Positions 8,806-17,865 of a stretch of 64,000 bases of DNA are shown piece by piece. The notes under the pieces were generated by a model. That model saw only the letters and a list, made by a program, of their open reading frames with translations. It was not told the DNA's origin and searched no databases. Source of the stretch: an uncultured Eubacteriales bacterium (GTDB taxonomy: Bacteria; Bacillota; Clostridia; Oscillospirales; Acutalibacteraceae). Position numbers and translations under genes: made by a program. The stretch covers positions 1 through 64,000 of the forward strand of contig CAJKBQ010000005.1 of NCBI GenBank assembly GCA_905198155.1. Direction: 5' to 3'. Every line of letters starts with the position of its first letter. Position 1 is the stretch's first letter.

Positions 8806-9738
8806 TTATTGTGTTGGTTCGGTTGATTCTTGGCAAAGTTGTATGGCTTGTTGCAGGATGTTTGGGGTTTCGTCGGGGTAGAGCCAGCGGATGCGCGGAT
8901 CGCGGCGGAACCAGGTCAGCTGGCGCTTGGCGTAGTGCCGGGTCGCCTGACGCAGCCGTTCCACTGCCGCGTCGCGGCTGCATTCCCCGGCCAGATACGG
9001 CGCCAATTCTTTGTACCCGATGGCTTGCAGCGCCGTTGCGCCGCCGTCCATCGCCAGCACCCGGCGCGCTTCGTCTTCCAGCCCGTCGGCCAGCATCTGA
9101 TCTACCCGCCGGTTGATCCGGTCGTACAGCACTGCGCGGTCACGGTACGTCAGCCCGATCATCGTGCTGTGCCACGGCGGCGGCACTGCGCGCGACCGGC
9201 GCAGCTGCTCGGTCATCGTGATGCCGTCGGTGCGGTAAATTTCAATCGCGCGGATAATCCGCCCCACGTTTGCCGGGTGCAGCCGCGCGGCCGATTCCGG
9301 ATCAAATTCCGCCAGTTCCCGCAGCAGCGCAGCGCCGCCTTCCGTCTGTGCGCGGCGGGTCAGCTCGGCGCGCAGCGCGTCGTCGCGGTGCGACTCGGAA
9401 AACGTCAGTCCGTCAGCCAATGCCGAAACATACAGTCCCGTGCCGCCCGCCACAATCGGCACCCGCCCGCGCGACGCCACATCAGCGATGCACCGGCGCG
9501 CGTCTTCGGCATACTGCGCGACGCTGTACGGCTGCGTCAGCGGCAGAAAGCCCAGCAGATGGTGCGGTACGCCGTCCATCTCCGCGTCCGTCGGCCGCGC
9601 GGTGCCGATGCGCATCGGTGCGTACACCTGCATCGAGTCCGCCGAAATCACCTCGCCGCCCAGCTGCTGCGCCAGCTGTACCGCCAGCGCCGTTTTGCCG
9701 GACGCCGTGGGCCCCACGACAAATATCACATGCGACAC
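8806..9738 (-). CDS. miaA: tRNA dimethylallyltransferase MiaA
   Basis: This 310-residue enzyme adds a dimethylallyl group to N6 of A37 in tRNAs reading UNN codons, making i6A. The P-loop is GPTASGKT (9-16), followed by ISADSMQVY and GTARPT, and later VAGGTGLYVSAL and QAIGYKEL. Translation most likely starts at the GTG at 9738, because AAGGAG lies nine bases upstream and the protein then begins at the P-loop strand; in-frame codons further upstream have no family similarity. MiaB, which thiolates the same base, is encoded in the same cluster. Confidence 0.95.
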   Translation of the reverse strand: MSHVIFVVGPTASGKTALAVQLAQQLGGEVISADSMQVYAPMRIGTARPTDAEMDGVPHHLLGFLPLTQPYSVAQYAEDARRCIADVASRGRVPIVAGGTGLYVSALADGLTFSESHRDDALRAELTRRAQTEGGAALLRELAEFDPESAARLHPANVGRIIRAIEIYRTDGITMTEQLRRSRAVPPPWHSTMIGLTYRDRAVLYDRINRRVDQMLADGLEDEARRVLAMDGGATALQAIGYKELAPYLAGECSRDAAVERLRQATRHYAKRQLTWFRRDPRIRWLYPDETPNILQQAIQLCQESTEPTQ

Positions 9739-9773
9739 CGTGCATCGCTCCTTTCCCACAGTTTCTCCAGCAT

Positions 9774-11750
9774 TTACCGGGTGCGGCCAAATTGTTTTTC
9801 CAGCGCGCGCCGCGTCAGCGCCAGGTAAATCGGCCGGCCGTGCGGGCAATAGCGCAGTTCCGGACGGTCGTGCAGCTGCTGCGCCAGCGCAATCAATTCG
9901 CGCAGGTCGTTGGCGTCGCCGCCTTTGATCGCCGCGCGGCACGCGACGTTGTGCAGAATCCATTCCTCGCGCGCCGTGACCAGATCGGTGCGGTGCGCCT
10001 GCAGCTGCGCCGCCAGCTCCGTCAGCACGGTCTCCGCGTCGTCGTCCGCCAGTGCCATCGGTGCGGTGCGCACGATCAACGCGCCGGAGCCGAACTCCGC
10101 CACGTCGAACCCCGCATTTTTCAGCGCCTCGCGGTTTTCGATCAGCACGGCGGTGTCTTCGCGCGCCAAATGCAGCACCACCGGCGTCAGAAGCTGCTGC
10201 GCGAACCGCTCCGCCGATTCGTGCCGCAGCCGCTCGTACAAAATCCGTTCGTGTGCAGCGTGCTTGTCGATCAGCACCATTTCGTCGGGCGCTTCCAGCA
10301 CCAGGTACGTCGCGAACAGCTCGCCCACCAGCCGCAGCGGTGTCGCCGCCTGCGGATAGTGCGCCGCCGGTACTTCCGCTTCCGAATCCGGTTTTTCGGA
10401 CGGCGTCGGTTCAGGATTTTCCGCACCCAGCTGCATCTGAACTGGCGCAGGATCCGGCTTTGGCGCGGGCTTTGGCATCGGAATGGGGGCGGACGGCGGC
10501 ATCGGCGGCACCTCCGCCGGTTTGGCCGTTGGTATCGCTTTCGCCGGGCTGGATATGGGCGGCGGCACCGGCAGTTCCGCCGACGGCTGATACGCACCGA
10601 CCGCGCCCGACGACCGGAACGTAATTGATTCCGCTGTGCGTGACGGCGGCTGCGTCAGCACCGTTTGAATCGGCGTGTGCAGCGTCGGCTGAACCACCAT
10701 CGGCTCCGGCGCCGACGCATTCGGCTGCGCGCCGGGCGCCATTTGCAGTTCCCGCGGCCAGTCGCATTCGCCCAGCGCCGCGACCACTGCGCGATACACC
10801 GCGTCGAACACTGGGCGCTCCGCCTGGAACCGCACTTCAATTTTCGCCGGATGGACGTTGACGTCCACCGTTTCCTTGGGAATCGTCAATTGCAGCACGC
10901 ACGCCGGGTATTTCCCGGTCATCACTGCACCGGCGCACGCGCGCTCCACCGCCGCCGATGCCGTTTGGCACCGCACATAGCGGCCGTTGATGAAAAACGT
11001 CTGCATACTGCGGCTGGCGCGCGCTGCAGCCGGGCGCGACACAAAGCCTTCCACCGCAATTTCGCCCAGCCGGAACGACACCGGCAGCAGATCCTGCGTA
11101 AACTGCCGCCCGTACACTGCAAATACCGCCGAACGCAGCGTCCCGTCGCCGGACGCATTCAGCGTTTCGCGGCCGTCGCGCAGCAGCCGCACGCCCACTT
11201 CGGGGTGCGACAGCGCCAGCTTATCCAGCACTGCGGCCACCGCATTGCCCTCGGCCACGTCTTTTTTCAGGAATTTGAGCCGCGCGGGCGTATTGTAGAA
11301 CAAATCGCGCACGATAATCGTCGTGCCGCGCGGGCACCCGGCGTCCTCCAGTCCCAATTCCGTGCCGCCGTCGATCCGGTAGCGGGTACCGGCCGTTTCG
11401 TCCGCCGTGCAGGTCAGCAGCTCCACGCGCGCCATCGCGCAGATGGACGCCAGCGCCTCGCCGCGGAACCCCAGCGTCCCAATTGCGTCCAAATCGTCGG
11501 CGCAGGTGAGTTTGCTCGTCGCGTGGCGCAGAAACGCCGCTGGGACGTCGTCGCGCGCAATCCCGGATCCATTGTCGGTCACGCGGATATATGTAATCCC
11601 GCCGGATTTGATCTCGACCGTCACGCGCGTCGCGCCGGCATCGATTGCATTTTCTGTCAATTCCTTCACGACGGATGCCGGGCGGTCCACCACCTCGCCG
11701 GCGGCAATCCGTTCCGCCAGCTCCGGCGTCATCACACGAATTTTGCTCAT
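9774..11750 (-). CDS. mutL: DNA mismatch repair protein MutL
   Basis: This 658-residue protein has the GHKL ATPase domain at the N-terminus (motif I with GEVVDRPASVVKELTENAIDAGA shortened here to its key E29 and N34; DNGSGI follows), a proline-rich linker at about 330-450, and a C-terminal dimerisation domain. The C-terminal part contains DKHAAHERILYE, the metal-binding endonuclease motif of Bacillus-type MutL with Lys in the second position, and a late CPHGRP motif. It should therefore nick DNA itself, as expected where MutH is absent. The ATG at 11750 follows GGAGGT. It is 36 bases after mutS. Confidence 0.95.
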   Translation of the reverse strand: MSKIRVMTPELAERIAAGEVVDRPASVVKELTENAIDAGATRVTVEIKSGGITYIRVTDNGSGIARDDVPAAFLRHATSKLTCADDLDAIGTLGFRGEALASICAMARVELLTCTADETAGTRYRIDGGTELGLEDAGCPRGTTIIVRDLFYNTPARLKFLKKDVAEGNAVAAVLDKLALSHPEVGVRLLRDGRETLNASGDGTLRSAVFAVYGRQFTQDLLPVSFRLGEIAVEGFVSRPAAARASRSMQTFFINGRYVRCQTASAAVERACAGAVMTGKYPACVLQLTIPKETVDVNVHPAKIEVRFQAERPVFDAVYRAVVAALGECDWPRELQMAPGAQPNASAPEPMVVQPTLHTPIQTVLTQPPSRTAESITFRSSGAVGAYQPSAELPVPPPISSPAKAIPTAKPAEVPPMPPSAPIPMPKPAPKPDPAPVQMQLGAENPEPTPSEKPDSEAEVPAAHYPQAATPLRLVGELFATYLVLEAPDEMVLIDKHAAHERILYERLRHESAERFAQQLLTPVVLHLAREDTAVLIENREALKNAGFDVAEFGSGALIVRTAPMALADDDAETVLTELAAQLQAHRTDLVTAREEWILHNVACRAAIKGGDANDLRELIALAQQLHDRPELRYCPHGRPIYLALTRRALEKQFGRTR

Positions 11751-11786
11751 CCTGTCCACCTCCGATTGCACTTTTTGAAATTCAAA

Positions 11787-14393
11787 TCACGACCGATTGG
11801 CTTCTTCGCACAGCTCGTACAGCTTGTTCATCGCCTCGATCGGCGTCAATACGTTCAAATCAATCGCCCGCAGCTTGGCACGCAGCGCGTCCGCCGCCGG
11901 GTCGGCCAGCGTCAATTGCCCCTGGGCAACAGTCGGCTGCGGCGCTTTCCGCGCGGACTTTTTCGCCGTCTCCGCCGACGCTGTGCCCGTCGATTCCAGT
12001 TCTTTCAGGAATACCCGCGCCCGCCGGATAATCGCATCCGGCAGCCCGGCCAGCCGCGCCACCTCGATTCCGAAGCTCTCGTCCGCGCCGCCGCGCACAA
12101 TCCGCCGCAGGAACGTGATATCGTCGCCGTGCTTTTTCACGGCAATGTTGTAGTTGCGCACGCCCTGCAATTCGTTTTCTAATGCCGTCAGCTCGTGATA
12201 ATGCGTCGCGAACATCGTTTTGGCGCCGAGCGTCCGTTTGTCGGACACATACTCCACCACCGCGCGGGCGATGCTCATCCCGTCGTACGTCGAAGTGCCG
12301 CGCCCGATCTCGTCCAGAATCAGCAGACTGTGATCCGTCGCGTGCGCCAGAATCTCGGCCATCTCGCTCATTTCCACCATGAACGTGGACTGCCCGCTGG
12401 TCAGGTCGTCCGACGCGCCGACGCGCGTGTAAATTCCGTCCAGAATGCAAACGTCCGCCTCCGACGCCGCCACAAAGCTGCCGCACTGCGCCATCAGGCA
12501 CGCCAGCGCTGTTTGGCGCATATACGTCGATTTTCCGGCCATGTTGGGGCCGGTGATGATCGCGCAGCGGTTGTCGTCGCCGTCGAGCAGCGCATCGTTC
12601 GGGACGAACGGCGCGCCCGTCGCGATGGATTCCACCACCGGGTGGCGGCAGTCGCGCAGGCGAATCCGCCCGTCAAAATTGATGGTGGGGCGGCAATATC
12701 CGCCGCGCTGCGCCGCTTCGGCAAACGCGCACAGCACGTCCAGTTCGGCGGCCGCGTGCGCCGTGGTCTGTACACGATCCAGCTGCGCAGCCACAGCGCT
12801 CCGCACTTCGTCAAACAGCGCAAACTCCATTTGCAGCGCCCGTTCCCGCGCGCCCAGAATCCGGTTTTCCAGCTCTTTCAGCCCCGGCGTGATGTACCGT
12901 TCGCAATTGGCCAGCGTCTGTTTGCGGATGTATTCATCCGGCACGGCGTCGCGCGCGGAGTTGGGGATTTCAATGTAGTACCCGAACACGCGGTTGTACC
13001 CGGTGCGCAGGTTTTTGATCCCGGTTTTCGCTTTTTCTTCCGCTTCGATCCGAGCCAAGATGCCTTGCCCGTCGCTCAGATCCTGCGTCAATTCGTCGAG
13101 CGCGGCGCGGTACCCCTTCCGGATCACCCCGCCGTCGCGCACCGTCACCGGCGGCTCGTCCACAATCGCCGCGTCGATCTGGTCGGCGATATCGGTCAGC
13201 GGGTCGAGCCGTTTGGCGATGTCTGCCAGCAGCGGTGCTTCTGCGCCGGTCAGCCCGTCGCACACCGCCGGCAGCTGCCGCGCCGTAGCGCACAGGCTGC
13301 GCAAGTCGCGGCCGTTGGCCGACCCGTATACAATCCGGGTCATCAGCCGTTCCAGGTCGAACACGCCGGTCAGCGCTGCCGTCAGTGTGTCGCGCCGCAT
13401 CCCGTCGCGCACCAGCTCGTCCACCGCGCTCAGCCGCCGCTCGATCGCGGCATACTGCATCAGCGGCTGTTCCAGCCACTGGCGGATCAACCGCTTGCCC
13501 ATAGCAGTGTGTGTGCGATCCAGCACGCCCAACAGCGATCCGCGTTTTTCTTTGGCGCGCATTGTTTCGGTCAATTCCAAATTTCGCCGCGCCGTCAGAT
13601 CCAGCCGCATAAACTGCGCCTGCTCGTACGGCCGCAGCGTATGTACCCGTTCCAATCCGGTGCGCTGCGTCCGCGTCAGGTATACCACCAGCGCCGACAG
13701 CGCCAGCATCGCCTCCGGCTGATCCGGCAGCGTTTGGCCGAATTGAAGCTGCACGCGCTGTTCCGCGTCCGGGACGAACGTTTCGTCCAGCATCAGCTCG
13801 CCGGATGCGTGCAGCCGGGTGCGGATAAAGTCGCCGACCTCGGTCTGGTCGAGCGTTGCGCTGTTAAACAGCACCTCCCGCGGCGCATACCGTGCCAGCT
13901 CGTCGCACAGCAGCTGCGCCGCCGCCGGGCGGATCGTGGTCACATACACCTCGCCGGTCGAAACGTCCGCAAAGCACACGCCGCACGACGCGTCGCCCCA
14001 AAACACGGACGCCAGGTAGTTGTTGCGGCCTTCATCGAGCATACTGCTTTCCAGCACGGTACCCGGCGTCACCACCCGGACGATCTCGCGCTTCACCAGG
14101 CCTTTGGCGGTGGCGGGATCCTCCATCTGCTCGCATATGGCGACCTTGTACCCCTTGGCGATCAACCGGGCGATATACGTTTCCGCCGCGTGATACGGCA
14201 CGCCGCACATCGGCGCACGCTCCGGCTGGCCGCACTCGCGCCCGGTCAGCGTCAGTTCCAGTTCGCGGGACGCCAGCTTGGCATCGTCGAAAAACATCTC
14301 GTAAAAATCGCCCAGCCGGTAGAACAGAATGCACCCCGGGTATTTTTTCTTGGTTTCCAAATACTGCTGCATCATCGGAGAAAAGTCCGCCAC
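11787..14393 (-). CDS. mutS: DNA mismatch recognition protein MutS
   Basis: This 868-residue MutS1-type protein recognises mispairs. The mismatch-binding Phe-X-Glu motif is F30-Y31-E32 in GDFYEMF. The ATPase domain carries Walker A GPNMAGKST, the Walker B region LLILDEIGRGTST and a helix-turn-helix near the C-terminus. The start is a GTG at 14393 preceded by GGGAGGG. mutL follows on the same strand, so the two are probably co-transcribed with the upstream YlbF-family gene and miaB. Length is usual for the family. Confidence 0.97.
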   Translation of the reverse strand: MADFSPMMQQYLETKKKYPGCILFYRLGDFYEMFFDDAKLASRELELTLTGRECGQPERAPMCGVPYHAAETYIARLIAKGYKVAICEQMEDPATAKGLVKREIVRVVTPGTVLESSMLDEGRNNYLASVFWGDASCGVCFADVSTGEVYVTTIRPAAAQLLCDELARYAPREVLFNSATLDQTEVGDFIRTRLHASGELMLDETFVPDAEQRVQLQFGQTLPDQPEAMLALSALVVYLTRTQRTGLERVHTLRPYEQAQFMRLDLTARRNLELTETMRAKEKRGSLLGVLDRTHTAMGKRLIRQWLEQPLMQYAAIERRLSAVDELVRDGMRRDTLTAALTGVFDLERLMTRIVYGSANGRDLRSLCATARQLPAVCDGLTGAEAPLLADIAKRLDPLTDIADQIDAAIVDEPPVTVRDGGVIRKGYRAALDELTQDLSDGQGILARIEAEEKAKTGIKNLRTGYNRVFGYYIEIPNSARDAVPDEYIRKQTLANCERYITPGLKELENRILGARERALQMEFALFDEVRSAVAAQLDRVQTTAHAAAELDVLCAFAEAAQRGGYCRPTINFDGRIRLRDCRHPVVESIATGAPFVPNDALLDGDDNRCAIITGPNMAGKSTYMRQTALACLMAQCGSFVAASEADVCILDGIYTRVGASDDLTSGQSTFMVEMSEMAEILAHATDHSLLILDEIGRGTSTYDGMSIARAVVEYVSDKRTLGAKTMFATHYHELTALENELQGVRNYNIAVKKHGDDITFLRRIVRGGADESFGIEVARLAGLPDAIIRRARVFLKELESTGTASAETAKKSARKAPQPTVAQGQLTLADPAADALRAKLRAIDLNVLTPIEAMNKLYELCEEANRS

Positions 14394-14460
14394 CGAAAGC
14401 CCTCCCGTCTTTCATCGAATGCCTGTAAAATCACAATCGCCCCGGCTGCCGCCGGTCATC

Positions 14461-14865
14461 TCAGTGGCATCCGGCGCAGTGCGCGCAGTTGCCGCCGCAG
14501 GACTCGACCAGATCGGCCGTATCCGGGTCCGCGCCGTCCACCGATTGCAGAATGATCGACTGAATTCGCTGCACCAGCTGATCCATCTCGCCTTTGGCCT
14601 GCTCGTACGCCTTCATGTGTTCGTTGCTCATGATCTTGGCATACACTTCGCGCAGTTCGCGGTTCAGCCGCGCCTGCTTGTCCGCGTCCGGCGCGTCGGC
14701 AGACGCTTCGTTGTTGATTGCCAGCCGTTTCAGGTTGAATTCGCCAATCAGCTCCTGCAAATCGCCGTCGGCGTCGCTGTCCGCCTGCGCCGTACGCAGC
14801 GCGGTGTAGCGCGCGTCCGCCTGAATCTGATGTCCGATCTCCCGTGCCAATGCAATGATATCCAT
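14461..14865 (-). CDS. YlbF/YmcA-family protein with cysteine-rich tail
   Basis: This 134-residue helical protein matches the YlbF/YmcA family, small proteins that in Bacillus form a complex with YaaT, affect RNase Y cleavage, and carry iron-sulfur clusters. Residues 1-110 are the helical family domain (LQELIGEFNLKRLAI). The last 12 residues are C-G-G-N-C-A-H-C-A-G-C-H, giving C123, C127, C130, C133 and H134 as possible cluster or zinc ligands. The gene sits between miaB and mutS, the position of ymcA in Bacillus. Which Bacillus paralogue it replaces cannot be decided from sequence alone. Confidence 0.8.
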   Translation of the reverse strand: MDIIALAREIGHQIQADARYTALRTAQADSDADGDLQELIGEFNLKRLAINNEASADAPDADKQARLNRELREVYAKIMSNEHMKAYEQAKGEMDQLVQRIQSIILQSVDGADPDTADLVESCGGNCAHCAGCH

Positions 14866-14914
14866 GATAAATAATTCCTTTCTGTATATATAACTTTATA
14901 TTTTACTTTTTGGA

Positions 14915-16315
14915 TTAAAATAATTCCTGCAGTTCGCCTTGCAGCGTCCAGTTCCGCGCGTTGGTGATGCGCACCCGCGCAAAATGCCCGACGGCTTCTG
15001 CCGGTGCCGGGAACGTGATAATCAAATTGCCCTGCGTCCGCCCGGAAACAATCCCCGCATCGCTGCGCTCCTCGCACAGCACCCGCTCGTCCTGCCCGAC
15101 CATCGCGCCGCAGCGGCGGGCGGCAATCTCCTCCTGCACGCGCAGCAATTCGGTGAACCACGCGGATTTTTCCGCCGCCGGGATGGGGTCGTCCATCTCC
15201 GCCGCCGGGGTACCCTTGCGCGGCGAATAGATAAACGTGTACAGCGACGTAAATTCCACCTCGCGAATCAGGCACAGCGTTTCTTCAAAATCTGCGCGTG
15301 TTTCGCCCGGAAACCCGACGATCACATCGCTGGTCAGGCTGATATTCGGCATCGCCGCCCGTGCTGCCCGCACCAAATCCATATAGTGCGCGCGGTCGTA
15401 GTGCCGGTTCATGCGTTTCAGGATTCGGTCGCTGCCGGACTGGAACGGCAGGTGCAGATGCTTGCAGATTTTGTCGCTGGACGCCATCGCTTCAAACAGC
15501 GCCGGGGTGGCGTCTTTGGGGTGCGACGTCATGAACCGCACCCAAAAGTCGCCATCAATGGCGGCAGTGCGGCGCAGCAGCTCAGCAAACGGCACCGGCT
15601 GCGCCAGCGTTTTGCCGTAGGAGTTGACGTTCTGCCCCAGCAGCGTAATATCTTTGTACCCGGCGCGCACGATGGATTCCGCCTCCGCAATCACCGCTTC
15701 CGGCGTCCGGCTGCGTTCGCGCCCGCGGACGTACGGCACGATGCAGTAGGTGCAGAAATTGTTGCACCCGTACATCACCGGCAGCCATGCACGAATCGCG
15801 CCGTCGCGGCGGACGGGCAGTTCTTCGTGGATTTCGCCGTCGCTGTTTTCGCACGCGAACACGCGGTGGCCGTCGAGCAGATTGTCGCGCAGCAGCTCCG
15901 GCAGACGATGGATGGCGTGCGTGCCGAACACCAGCCCGACGAACGGGTAGTGCGCACGAATCCGCTCCACCACGTGCGGCTCCTGCATCATGCAGCCGCA
16001 CAGCGCGATCAGCAGCGACGGATGCCGGCGCTTGATCGCTTTCAGCGCGCCGACGTTGCCGAACACGCGATCCTCAGCGTGCTCGCGCACTGCGCACGTG
16101 TTGAACAGGATCAGGTCGGCGTCTTCGTCGGACTCGGTAAAGCCGTAGCCCATCTCCGCGAGCATCCCCTTCATCCGTTCGGCGTCGGCGATGTTCTGCT
16201 GGCAGCCGTACACATGAACGCTGGCCAGCGGCTGCGGACCGCGCGCACGGATTTTCATGATGTCGCGCACCTGCGCGGCGCAGTCCTGTTGGTATTGCAA
16301 ATCTTTATCGGTCAT
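14915..16315 (-). CDS. miaB: tRNA 2-methylthio-N6-isopentenyladenosine synthase MiaB
   Basis: This 466-residue radical SAM methylthiotransferase converts i6A37 to ms2i6A37 in tRNA, acting after MiaA. The auxiliary cluster ligands are C38 (VYGCQQN), C74 (NTCAVRE) and C108 (GCMMQEP). The radical SAM cluster ligands are C184, C188 and C191 in GCNNFCTYCIVPYVRGRE. A TRAM domain forms the C-terminus. It has its own strong promoter at 16347-16375 and opens the miaB-ylbF-mutS-mutL-miaA series. RimO is excluded by the MiaB-type VPYVRGRERSR motif. Confidence 0.96.
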   Translation of the reverse strand: MTDKDLQYQQDCAAQVRDIMKIRARGPQPLASVHVYGCQQNIADAERMKGMLAEMGYGFTESDEDADLILFNTCAVREHAEDRVFGNVGALKAIKRRHPSLLIALCGCMMQEPHVVERIRAHYPFVGLVFGTHAIHRLPELLRDNLLDGHRVFACENSDGEIHEELPVRRDGAIRAWLPVMYGCNNFCTYCIVPYVRGRERSRTPEAVIAEAESIVRAGYKDITLLGQNVNSYGKTLAQPVPFAELLRRTAAIDGDFWVRFMTSHPKDATPALFEAMASSDKICKHLHLPFQSGSDRILKRMNRHYDRAHYMDLVRAARAAMPNISLTSDVIVGFPGETRADFEETLCLIREVEFTSLYTFIYSPRKGTPAAEMDDPIPAAEKSAWFTELLRVQEEIAARRCGAMVGQDERVLCEERSDAGIVSGRTQGNLIITFPAPAEAVGHFARVRITNARNWTLQGELQELF

Positions 16316-16346
16316 GGGGGATCTCCTTCATTTTCGGGTTCCTTTT

Positions 16347-16375
16347 ATTATATCAATTTTGCGCGCCGAATACAA
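16347..16375 (-). promoter_or_regulatory. Promoter of miaB
   Basis: On the minus strand, TTGTAT and TATAAT are separated by 17 bases, with a TGA extension just before the -10. It lies immediately downstream of the ctpA-side terminator and 30 bases before the miaB start. Confidence 0.8.
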
Positions 16376-16387
16376 GCCCATTTGCGC

Positions 16388-16431
16388 AAAAAAGCCCGTC
16401 TCCGCCGGAGAAATCCGGCGGAAGCGGACTG
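16388..16431 (-). terminator. Terminator of the ftsEX-M23-S41 operon
   Basis: On the minus strand the arms TCCGCCGGA and TCCGGCGGA are separated by TTTC, extended by weaker outer pairs, and followed by TTTTTT. It sits 31 bases after the S41 protease stop codon. Confidence 0.88.
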
Positions 16432-16461
16432 TTTTTCGTGTATCGGAAACCGACCCGCGCA

Positions 16462-17829
16462 TTATATCCGCGTGGCGTCTGCGCAGCCGTCCGCCATCGC
16501 AATCGCGCTGGACGCATCGTCGGCCGCGCCGGATTCCGTTCCGTCCGACTCGCCGTCTGCGGGGACTTCGTCGGTTCCGTCGCCGGAAACTTCGCCATCG
16601 TCCGCATCGGACGGCGCTTCCAGCCCCAGATCCTGCCGAAGCTTGCTGACCGCAGCATTCAGCTGCATATCGGCGTCGTCCGGCAGCAGGTCGAGCGACC
16701 CGGTGTAATCCAGCGCCACACGCACATCCGGCGTCACACCCGTCTGGTCGAACCCGTTGCCCAGCGGCGGGTAGAAATACGCCGTCGTCAGCGACAGGCC
16801 GGAGCCGTCGGTGAACGTGTACAGCTCCTGCAGCGTCCCCTTGCCGACGCTCTGCGCGCCGATCACCGTACCGCGTTCGTAATCCTGCACCGCCGCCGCA
16901 ACCAGTTCGGCCGCGCTGGCGCTGTGTCCGTTAATCAGCACCACCAGCGGCACCGTATTCTGCGCCGCGTCGGACGTATACATCACGGTCTTTTTCCCGG
17001 ACGCGTCGCCCGAATAGACGATGTTTCCGGCCGGCAGCAGTGAATCGAGGATATTGGCCGCCGATTTCAGCGTCCCGCCGCCGTTGTTGCGCACGTCGAT
17101 CACCAGCCCGGCCATCCCGGCGTTGGTCAGCGACGTCATCGCCGACGCAAATTCACTGTCGGTGCGCTCATTGAACGTGTAAATGCGGATATACCCGATG
17201 TTGTCGCCCAGCATCCTGCTTTCGACCGTCACCAGGTCGTACGACCGGCGGGTCAGCGTCACGTTTTGCTCGGCCACTTCGCCGGATTCCGTCTGCCGCG
17301 CCAGCGTCAGCACCACTTCGGTTCCGGCGTCGCCGTCAATCGCCGCGGCAATATCGGCCTCGTCCCAATCAGTCACGTCCTGCCCGTTGACCGCGACGAT
17401 CCGGTCGTTGACCTGTACGCCGCCCACTGCGGCCGGCGCGCCTTCGATCAACCGGGAGATGCGCGCTTCGCCCAGTTCGTTGACGGCAAATTCCGCGCCG
17501 ATCCCCACCTGCTTGCCGGACAGCTGCTGCTGGAGCCTGGCGCAGTCGGACGGCGCCAGATACCGGCTGTACGCATCGCCCAGCCCGGCGACATACCCTT
17601 CGGCGATCGCGTCGTTCAGTCTGGTTTCATCGATGTCGAACAGGAACTGTCCGCGCGTTTTGGTGTCGATCTGATACAGCTTGGCATACATTTTCTGCCG
17701 CTCGGTCACGTTTTTGACCTGCTGGTTGAACCGGTTCATCGCGTACTGGTACGTCAGTGTCAGCGTCAGCGCGGCGGTCAGCGCCATCAGCGCGATGGTC
17801 ACGCCGACCGAAAACGGTTTTTTCTTCAT
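16462..17829 (-). CDS. S41-family carboxyl-terminal processing protease
   Basis: This 455-residue protein has an N-terminal membrane anchor (about 8-28), a PDZ domain (about 105-190) and an S41 serine protease domain with the nucleophile serine in GHSASAAE (301-308) and the general-base lysine K330 in SVGKGT. The C-terminal 45 residues are acidic, low complexity and probably disordered. It acts outside the membrane. CtpA-type proteases often sit next to ftsEX and M23 hydrolases in clostridia, and may trim the hydrolase or other wall proteins. It is the last gene of the ftsE-ftsX-M23-S41 operon. Confidence 0.92.
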   Translation of the reverse strand: MKKKPFSVGVTIALMALTAALTLTLTYQYAMNRFNQQVKNVTERQKMYAKLYQIDTKTRGQFLFDIDETRLNDAIAEGYVAGLGDAYSRYLAPSDCARLQQQLSGKQVGIGAEFAVNELGEARISRLIEGAPAAVGGVQVNDRIVAVNGQDVTDWDEADIAAAIDGDAGTEVVLTLARQTESGEVAEQNVTLTRRSYDLVTVESRMLGDNIGYIRIYTFNERTDSEFASAMTSLTNAGMAGLVIDVRNNGGGTLKSAANILDSLLPAGNIVYSGDASGKKTVMYTSDAAQNTVPLVVLINGHSASAAELVAAAVQDYERGTVIGAQSVGKGTLQELYTFTDGSGLSLTTAYFYPPLGNGFDQTGVTPDVRVALDYTGSLDLLPDDADMQLNAAVSKLRQDLGLEAPSDADDGEVSGDGTDEVPADGESDGTESGAADDASSAIAMADGCADATRI

Positions 17830-17865
17830 GCGGAACTCAACCTACCTTTCCGGGTGCAGACGCCC

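Noticed and set aside
12195..14555. A long open frame on the plus strand opposite mutS
   Set aside because: It is antisense to a clear MutS, is rich in His, Arg and Gln as GC-rich shadows are, and has no domain. Similar long shadows lie opposite sepF/divIVA, ntpA and the GH78 genes.
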